From contig JAEUVL010000531.1 in assembly GCA_016786965.1 (NCBI GenBank), forward strand, positions 1 through 7,071: DNA of 7,071 nucleotides, written 5' to 3'. Shown piece after piece: positions 1-4,918 of the stretch. The notes under the pieces were generated by a model. That model was not told where the DNA came from. It worked only from the letters and a program-made list of their open reading frames with translations, and searched no databases. Every line of letters starts with the position of its first letter. The stretch's first letter is position 1. This stretch comes from Chitinophagaceae bacterium (GTDB lineage Bacteria; Bacteroidota; Bacteroidia; Chitinophagales; Chitinophagaceae). The position numbers and the translations under genes were made by a program.

Positions 1-258
1 CTGCACCAGGCAAGGCAAATAGAAGGATTGCAGGTGTTTACCGGTGAAGTAAATGAAATACCCGGCCTGCAACAATTTCCTGCCATCTATTCCAAAGAAC
101 ATCCTGCTTTTATTCATTTCCCGGGTATAAAAGAAGAAAGAGACTGGATATTTCCGGATATAAAAGGATCTTTCAATTCCTTTTTTAGTTTTTGGAAAAA
201 ATGCGAACAAGACCTTCGAAAAAGGGAAAAACTAATTCCTGTATCACAAAGAGCATGA
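1..258 (+). CDS. 3' end of an unrecognised gene (C-terminal 85 residues)
   Basis: The reading frame is open from the first base of the window to a TGA at 256-258, so this is the C-terminal part of a gene that begins upstream. I do not recognise the family. The visible part is rich in aromatic residues: it contains HPAFIHFPG, then ERDWIFPDIKG, then an FFSFWKKCEQ stretch, and ends in a basic tail (RKREK). This looks like a folded globular end rather than a membrane, signal or repeat segment. A TTG at 28-30 is in frame, but nothing suggests it is a real start. The gene runs in the same direction as the thioesterase 52 bases downstream, but that gene has its own candidate promoter, so co-transcription is uncertain. 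I am fairly sure it is coding and have no confident function. Confidence 0.6.
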   Translation: MHQARQIEGLQVFTGEVNEIPGLQQFPAIYSKEHPAFIHFPGIKEERDWIFPDIKGSFNSFFSFWKKCEQDLRKREKLIPVSQRA

Positions 259-277
259 GCGGCACCGCTATGTTATC

Positions 278-285
278 TATCTTTG
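278..285 (+). promoter_or_regulatory. Candidate Bacteroidota -7 promoter box for the thioesterase gene
   Basis: The sequence TATCTTTG matches the Bacteroidota primary-sigma -7 consensus TAnnTTTG at every fixed position. It lies 25 bases before the ATG at 311, which would give a short leader of about 20 bases. No clear TTG or TTTG box is seen about 19-21 bases further upstream, so only half of the bipartite promoter is supported. The leader has no strong Shine-Dalgarno sequence, only purine-rich AAAAAGACAGAAA, which is common in this phylum. Confidence 0.4.
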
Positions 286-310
286 ACGGATAACAAAAAG
301 ACAGAAACTA

Positions 311-826
311 ATGGAACCCAAAAGAGCAGCTGAAACCCTCACTATCATGACGGAACTGGTTTTGCCAAATGACACGAATGTATTTGGCAACCTGATGGGC
401 GGACGCCTGATGTACTGGATGGATATTGCAGCCGCCTTATCTGCCCACCGGCATTGCAATGCTCCCGTGGTTACGGCTTCTGTTGATAATATTTCTTTTG
501 AAAACCCGATCAAACTGGGCAATGTGGTGCATGTAGAAGCAATGGTAACAAGAGCTTTTAATTCCTCGATGGAAGTACACCTGAAAGTATGGGGAGAAGA
601 TCTGACCCAGCAATATAAATACAAAAGCAACGAGGCCTATTATACATTCGTGGCGCTGGACCCCAACCGCAAGCCCCGCCCTGTGCCCCAACTTATTCCT
701 GAAACAGAGGAAGAGAAAAAACTCTTTGATGGTGCGCTGAGAAGAAGGCAACTGCGGCTGATACTGGGTGGAAAAATGAAACCTGACGATGCGGCTGAAC
801 TGAAAGCCCTTTTTACCAACGATTAA
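311..826 (+). CDS. Acyl-CoA thioesterase, single hotdog domain (YciA/BACH type)
   Basis: This predicted cytoplasmic enzyme hydrolyses acyl-CoA to free fatty acid and CoA. At 171 residues it is one hotdog domain plus a C-terminal extension. Residues 19-38 carry the family signature: PNDTN, then G26, the GG pair 30-31, and the Asp of YWMD at 38. That Asp corresponds to the catalytic Asp of YciA/BACH enzymes, with N23 in the conserved TN. The central VVTASVDNISFENPIKLG (about 53-70) matches the family pattern in which V(T/R)V...F..P...GD/N forms the core strand, and EAYYTFVALDPNRKPRPVP (about 108-126) is the typical C-terminal strand and proline-rich turn. The last 45 residues are charged and helical, beyond the minimal domain. 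The ATG at 311 is preferred because it sits just before the conserved start of the fold and after the -7 box. It converges on the acyltransferase gene with 8 bases between stop codons. Family assignment is strong; chain-length preference cannot be told. Confidence 0.9.
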   Translation: MEPKRAAETLTIMTELVLPNDTNVFGNLMGGRLMYWMDIAAALSAHRHCNAPVVTASVDNISFENPIKLGNVVHVEAMVTRAFNSSMEVHLKVWGEDLTQQYKYKSNEAYYTFVALDPNRKPRPVPQLIPETEEEKKLFDGALRRRQLRLILGGKMKPDDAAELKALFTND

Positions 827-834
827 AAGATTCG

Positions 835-1602
835 TTACTTATCAGTTGTCTGCCAGTGATGGCGGCCCATCATCATGTGCTTTTTGCTTTGCTCAATTGA
901 ATCCATGATCTGTGCCAGGATGATATCGGAAGGCGCTTCGTAATCTATTACCAGTGGCTCTTTAAACCGCACAGAGAGCAATGAGCCTTTCTTTTTGAAC
1001 TTCAGCCCTTTCTTATTAAAAGCCCGCCAGAAGCCGCTGATCACCACCGGGATAACGATGGGTTTCATTTGTTTAATGATCAATGCGGTACCTTTTCTTC
1101 CGGGAGCAAATGGTTTGGTAGTACCCTGCGGAAAAGTGATCACCCAATTGTTTTCCAATGCCCTGGTGATCTTTCGGGTATCAGAAGGATCGAGTCCTCT
1201 CCTCACCTCTTTCCCTTCTGTGCGCCAGGTTCGTTTTACTGTCAGCCCGCCCGCCAATAAAAAAAGGCGGCTGATAAAACTGCCCTTCATGGTTTCTTCT
1301 GCTGCTACATAGTTTACCCTGGTAAAAGGATTCAATAAATAATAAGGAATGCCAAGGCGGTTCATCTTACCCCATTTCACCGCACAAAAGATGTGCAGAA
1401 AGGTGATGACGTCGGCAAAGTAAGTTTGATGATTACTGACAAACAATACATTCCTTCTCGGCAAATTCTTCAGGTGTTCCGTACCGGAAATGTTTAGCTT
1501 GTTGACCATAGCAAGTCCCGGATAGGAAAATAATCCTACAAAAAAGTAAACTACCTTTCTTACCGGGTGGAAATTCTTCAGTCTTTCGCCTATGGATGCC
1601 AT
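835..1602 (-). CDS. Lysophospholipid acyltransferase family protein (PlsC/LPLAT-like) with variant motifs
   Basis: This is a membrane-associated acyltransferase of the PlsC/LPLAT superfamily, whose members move an acyl chain to lysophosphatidate or a related lyso-acceptor. The 255-residue length fits the family. A hydrophobic segment at about 17-33 probably anchors it to the inner membrane. VLFVSNHQTYFAD at 52-64 is block I, but H58 and D64 are separated by five residues, not the four of the classic HX4D. VITFPQGTTKPF (154-165) is block III with Gln in place of the usual Glu of FPEGT. A block IV-like strand, PIVIPVVISGF, follows at 181-191. The basic RKGTALIIK segment is typical of the family. 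A Gly/Arg-rich block II is less clear. ATG 1602 gives a start just before the amphipathic N-terminus; no strong ribosome site is seen. It lies 155 bases downstream of the SdrD_B/T9SS gene on the same strand and is probably transcribed independently of it. Fold assignment is strong. The exact substrate, and whether the variant motifs keep the standard chemistry, are open. Confidence 0.85.
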   Translation of the reverse strand: MASIGERLKNFHPVRKVVYFFVGLFSYPGLAMVNKLNISGTEHLKNLPRRNVLFVSNHQTYFADVITFLHIFCAVKWGKMNRLGIPYYLLNPFTRVNYVAAEETMKGSFISRLFLLAGGLTVKRTWRTEGKEVRRGLDPSDTRKITRALENNWVITFPQGTTKPFAPGRKGTALIIKQMKPIVIPVVISGFWRAFNKKGLKFKKKGSLLSVRFKEPLVIDYEAPSDIILAQIMDSIEQSKKHMMMGRHHWQTTDK

Positions 1603-1612
1603 GTGATCGTTT

Positions 1613-1650
1613 TATACAATCTAACAAGGCTCAAATTAAGAAATTGTATA
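1613..1650. repeat. Inverted repeat upstream of the acyltransferase gene
   Basis: Perfect 8-base arms, TATACAAT (1613-1620) and ATTGTATA (1643-1650), flank a 22-base AT-rich spacer. The near arm is 10 bases before the acyltransferase ATG on the - strand. Between the arms, on the - strand, lies TTAATTTG (1639-1632), which matches seven of eight positions of a near -7 box (TAnnTTTG), but there is no convincing -33 partner. The arrangement could be an operator overlapping a promoter. In AT-rich intergenic DNA, 8-base arms can also arise by chance. Confidence 0.3.
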
Positions 1651-1757
1651 GTAATGAAAAGGCAGAAATATCTTCTTCTGGTAAAATAAATAGCTGGCAA
1701 GAAAAAAGCTGCACCTCCTCATTTTTGGTTGCCGGTTTGATGAAGCGAATGAAAGTT

Positions 1758-2807
1758 TTACTTTACCAATCGTTCCACAAAACTTTGCATGGATTGCTTG
1801 TCCATCACCCGGACAAAATAGATACCGGAAGCCAGGCGCTCCATTCCGCTGATGGAAAGCTGGTTTAACCCGCGGCTTATTTGAAAGTTTCCCTGCCATA
1901 CGATGTGTCCTGCATTATCTGCAAGTTGAACATCAACCTGTGAATTGGCTGTACCGTTGTAGCTGATCCTGATCTCGTTTACAAAAGGATTAGGCCAGGC
2001 CCGGATACCTGCTATCTTGTTCAGCCGGATCGGGGCCACATTAGAATACGCTGAGCGGCTGAAATTATCTTCTGCCCTGATACGATAATACACCACGCTG
2101 TACGACGATACGGAAAGAACATCTGTGGAGACATAATAAGCAGTGGGGGTATTAATAGGACCAGATACTGCCACTGTAGCAATATCTGCATAGTTGATCC
2201 CGTCAACACTTCTTTCCACCACAAAATGGCTGGTGTTCATTTCATTCTCCGCAACGAACTTAAGTGAAACAGCCGATCCGCTGAGTACAGATGTAAGATG
2301 GAACGTATGCAGAGGCAATGTGCCTATTGAAGCACTGATCAACCCGGCATCAACATTGGTCATGGCCTGTCCCGGCAGCAGTATAAATACAGGGGTCTTT
2401 CCGGTTGACTCATTTACATCACTGTTTCCTGCATCACTCATGGTGCCAGACCTGGGAGAGAACCTGTATCCCGAAGGCAACCTGAACCAAACCTGGTAAG
2501 AGCTACCGCTGGCGCCTGTTTCTACATTTGTAAAACTATAATTTCCAAAAGCATCTGTAACAGTAGTGCTTATTATAACGCCTGAAGCATCCTGCAATAC
2601 CACCTGGGCCCCTTCAAAACCCGGCTCGCCGCTGTCCTGTAAACCATTGCCATTTTTGTCAAGCCATAAGAGATCGCCAACAGAGCCGTTGGAAAATGCT
2701 GAGGAAGTGATACCTGCCGCATTCACCTTTATAGTGCTTAACAATTGCAGCAGCACCAACAGAAGTATAGTATGCAGTGATAGCCGGGAAGTGTTCAACT
2801 TTGCCAT
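1758..2807 (-). CDS. Secreted SdrD_B-domain protein with T9SS type A sorting domain
   Basis: This 349-residue exported protein has three modules. An N-terminal Sec signal peptide spans residues 1 to about 30: basic start, hydrophobic LLLVLLQLL core, cleavage near VNA|AG. One SdrD_B (Cna-B-like beta-sandwich) domain follows at about 42-156, opening with GDLLWLD and a D50-x-N-x-N-G-x-x-D58 calcium-type loop, and closing with NVDAGL. An Fn3-like domain at about 166-262 contains the ERSVDG and YYRIRAED patterns. A C-terminal T9SS type A sorting domain at about 268-349 has WPNPF near its start and ERLASGIYFVRV followed by a basic end. The expected fate is outer-membrane passage by the type IX system, then surface attachment or release. 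Its SdrD_B domain resembles the 6083-6421 unit of the large neighbouring protein (both have ISTTVTD at the same place). ATG 2807 is chosen because the signal peptide starts there. No enzymatic motif is seen; a structural or adhesive role is inference. Confidence 0.87.
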   Translation of the reverse strand: MAKLNTSRLSLHTILLLVLLQLLSTIKVNAAGITSSAFSNGSVGDLLWLDKNGNGLQDSGEPGFEGAQVVLQDASGVIISTTVTDAFGNYSFTNVETGASGSSYQVWFRLPSGYRFSPRSGTMSDAGNSDVNESTGKTPVFILLPGQAMTNVDAGLISASIGTLPLHTFHLTSVLSGSAVSLKFVAENEMNTSHFVVERSVDGINYADIATVAVSGPINTPTAYYVSTDVLSVSSYSVVYYRIRAEDNFSRSAYSNVAPIRLNKIAGIRAWPNPFVNEIRISYNGTANSQVDVQLADNAGHIVWQGNFQISRGLNQLSISGMERLASGIYFVRVMDKQSMQSFVERLVK

Positions 2808-3088
2808 AAGTACAGTAGTTTTTTCGGGTAAAAATTAGGTACCAGCCAGATAAATTTTATACCGCTGTGGTGAAACAGCATTATTTATCTATTGCTGATA
2901 AAAAATGAAAAAGCCTTTAACAGGAGATTGTACTTAGATGGTAATTCAGAGGAAACGGAATGGGGTAGTTGAATTATTCAGTAAATGTAAAAAACGATTC
3001 CGGGAATTCAAATAGGCGAATGAAAAAAATACGCTAGTAAATATACGTTAGCCTTACGAAAGTTTACAAACCGGCGTTAATGCAGATC
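2808..3088. other. AT-rich intergenic region, no gene seen
   Basis: This stretch, with the terminator and 3' leader up to 3205, separates two - strand genes. I find no convincing coding frame, tRNA or repeat array in it. It should hold the promoter of the SdrD_B/T9SS gene starting at 2807. The best - strand candidate is TAATTTTT (2837-2830), seven of eight to the Bacteroidota -7 box and 22 bases from the ATG, but no matching TTG upstream element is clear. A weak hairpin, TTTATC/GATAAA (2884-2902), is also present. Confidence 0.35.
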
Positions 3089-3116
3089 AAAAAAAAGGCC
3101 TCCCTTGCGGGAGGCC
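3089..3116 (-). terminator. Intrinsic (rho-independent) terminator
   Basis: Read on the - strand, a perfect 8-bp GC-rich stem (GGCCTCCC at 3116-3109, GGGAGGCC at 3104-3097) with a 4-base GCAA loop is followed directly by eight T residues (3096-3089). It lies about 90 bases after the stop codon of the T9SS protein at 3206 and should end that transcription unit. A second, weaker inverted repeat, CAGTTGT/ACAACTG (3122-3128 and 3146-3152), sits just before it in the 3' untranslated region. The stem has no T-run on the + strand, so it is one-directional. Confidence 0.88.
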
Positions 3117-3205
3117 ATTACCAGTTGTAAAATTTTGAGCAAAAAACAACTGATACTTAGTTATTATAATTTAACGCACTTGCTCCGGTGCTCTATTGAA
3201 CCGTA

Positions 3206-4837
3206 TTACTGTAATACCACTTTATCGCTAAATAATACCTCGCTGTTATCGATATTACGTACTCTTACTATGTAGCTGCCTGTTGCAAGGCTGTTCCTGT
3301 TCACGGTTACATATTGTACGCCATAAGTAATAGCCGCTCTTTGTGTGATAACTTCCTGGCCGGCCTGGTTATACATACTGATCACATAGTTTCCTTTTGC
3401 GTTGGAGAACTCAAGGTTCACCTGGCTTGCAGCAGGGTTAGGGAACATTCTTACAGATTTGATGCTTCCTGCTTTGCGAACCATTGCGATATTGCTATAG
3501 CTGAAACGGCCATCTGTATCCACCAGTTTTAAGCGGTAGTAGTAAACACTAGCAGTCATATTAGCATCCACATCGTCATAGTTCAACTCAGTAGCACTGT
3601 TTCCAGCTGCATTCTTGATTGCTATTACGCTGAAATTTCTGCCATCAGTGCTTCTTTCGATCTCAAAATGATCACTGTTCACTTCTGAAAGTGTTTTCCA
3701 CTTCAGCAACACATCATTACCATTCAGCACTGCATTCAGGTTTACACCAGTAGAAGGCAGTGTAACTAATGAAGCTGGTTCAGTAGAAGCAGAGATCCAC
3801 CAGATATCACCGGTAAAAGGATTCCTGTTACCACCCGCTACATTCGCCTGTACAGTAGACCATGGGAATTGTGAACTATTGCTTCCTCTCAGGTAAACCC
3901 GCAATACAATTGTTTTAACAGTACCGTCGATACGGAAGCTGCCTGAAGCAGCACCGATGTCGTTGAACAAACCACCTACAGTATTTACAGAAGCACCATT
4001 AGGAGTTGTTGCATTGTTCAAAATATTGCTGCCGGAAACAGAGAAGAACTGGTTACCTGACATTCTTGTCAGCGGAAGGCCTGGTTGTACTTCCAGCTCA
4101 GTGCTGAAGAAAGAACCTCTCCACTGTGAAGGGTCGTTAACGTTGGTACCAGTGGTTGGAAAATACCTGTAAGAACCACCGAGACCTGCAATATGAATAA
4201 CAGGATTAGTTACGAACCTGTTGAAAGTGATCACCACATTACCATAATAGTAACGGGTAGTGGAATTATGTACGGCTGGTCCGCCTGGCTGATCAAATAA
4301 CACCTGAGCTGCAGTGAATACACCTACTGCACCATTTGAACCATTTTGCGGAGAGGCGTAGTTACCACATACCACACCAGTACCTCCCTGCACGGTTGGC
4401 GCAGAGGCGGGGTTTGAGGTGAACATATCATTGCTGGGCCCGCCTACTGCTGCACTGAAAGAGCCTAACAGATTGTAAGTATCGTTAGGATCTACCTGCT
4501 GTACGGCCGGGAAATTAAAAAGATCCAGGGCTGTAGTTGGTGACGCACCAAACACCAGGCCAGTAGAAATATTATTATACGTCAACCCGGTATAAGTTTG
4601 GTTTGCCAGGGTGAACGTAGCAGATACTGCTTGCGCCGGTGTGGGGGTGGAGAATTGGTTATTGTTGTTCTGATCCCTTTCAAATGAAATAGGACCGATT
4701 GCGCTGGTGGTTGGCCCTATCGGGGGTGCCCCAACGAAATTTCTTGTTGTCATTTCCAGCGTCGTTTGCGCCTGGGAAATGCTGCTTCCTGCTATAAAGC
4801 AGAAAAGAAGTGTGTAGAGTTTGTTTCTTGTGCTCAT
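3206..4837 (-). CDS. Secreted protein with Fn3-like and T9SS type A sorting domains
   Basis: This is a 543-residue exported protein. I place the start at the ATG at 4837-4835 because a clean signal peptide begins there: basic MSTRNK, hydrophobic LYTLLFCFIAG, cleavage after ISQAQ near residue 24. The frame stays open to an earlier ATG at 4885, but that lies inside an intercistronic hairpin and would put 16 non-hydrophobic-leader residues ahead of the signal. Residues about 25-350 form a large module rich in Gly, Asn, Thr and Ser, with a FNRFVTNPVIHIAGLGG segment (about 205-221) and a late VKTIVLRVYLRG strand. I recall such a module in Bacteroidota SdrD_B proteins but cannot name a family for it. 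An Fn3-like domain (about 358-454; FEIERSTDG, YYYRLKLVD) and a T9SS type A sorting domain (about 462-543; MFPNPA, LATGSYIVRV) follow. It is probably co-transcribed with the SdrD_B repeat gene 81 bases upstream. Secretion by T9SS is well supported; the binding or structural role is unknown. Confidence 0.85.
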   Translation of the reverse strand: MSTRNKLYTLLFCFIAGSSISQAQTTLEMTTRNFVGAPPIGPTTSAIGPISFERDQNNNNQFSTPTPAQAVSATFTLANQTYTGLTYNNISTGLVFGASPTTALDLFNFPAVQQVDPNDTYNLLGSFSAAVGGPSNDMFTSNPASAPTVQGGTGVVCGNYASPQNGSNGAVGVFTAAQVLFDQPGGPAVHNSTTRYYYGNVVITFNRFVTNPVIHIAGLGGSYRYFPTTGTNVNDPSQWRGSFFSTELEVQPGLPLTRMSGNQFFSVSGSNILNNATTPNGASVNTVGGLFNDIGAASGSFRIDGTVKTIVLRVYLRGSNSSQFPWSTVQANVAGGNRNPFTGDIWWISASTEPASLVTLPSTGVNLNAVLNGNDVLLKWKTLSEVNSDHFEIERSTDGRNFSVIAIKNAAGNSATELNYDDVDANMTASVYYYRLKLVDTDGRFSYSNIAMVRKAGSIKSVRMFPNPAASQVNLEFSNAKGNYVISMYNQAGQEVITQRAAITYGVQYVTVNRNSLATGSYIVRVRNIDNSEVLFSDKVVLQ

Positions 4838-4872
4838 TTTTTTAGGTTTTATAAGAAGTAAAATATTTGAAG

Positions 4873-4909
4873 GGAGATCATTCATCCTTCTGCAGGATGA
4901 ATGATCTCC
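4873..4909 (-). promoter_or_regulatory. Intercistronic 16-bp perfect stem-loop
   Basis: GGAGATCATTCATCCT (4873-4888) is exactly complementary in reverse to 4894-4909, with a 5-base loop between. On the - strand the stem starts 9 bases after the stop codon of the SdrD_B repeat gene and ends 35 bases before the preferred start of the next gene. The stem is AT/GC mixed, and what follows it (CTTCAAATATTTT) is not a proper T-run. It is therefore a poor intrinsic terminator. A role in partial attenuation, RNase processing or 3'-end protection of the upstream message is more likely, but this is inference. Confidence 0.6.
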
Positions 4910-4918
4910 TGTTGTTAA

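Noticed and set aside
258..269. Small palindrome AGCGG-CA-CCGCT between the first two genes
   Set aside because: The 2-base loop is too small for the full stem, there is no T-run, and it overlaps the stop codon. It could be chance.
827..834. Possible bidirectional terminator between the convergent genes
   Set aside because: There are only 8 bases between the stop codons, with no stem and no T-run.
995..1312. Open frame on the + strand across the acyltransferase gene
   Set aside because: It is antisense to a gene with clear family motifs, and its translation shows no domain character.
1636..1899. Small - strand frame, including a 28-codon version with an AGGAGG sequence near its start
   Set aside because: It overlaps the 3' end of the SdrD_B/T9SS gene. 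The AGGAGG falls just after the ATG rather than before it, and the peptide has no recognisable features.
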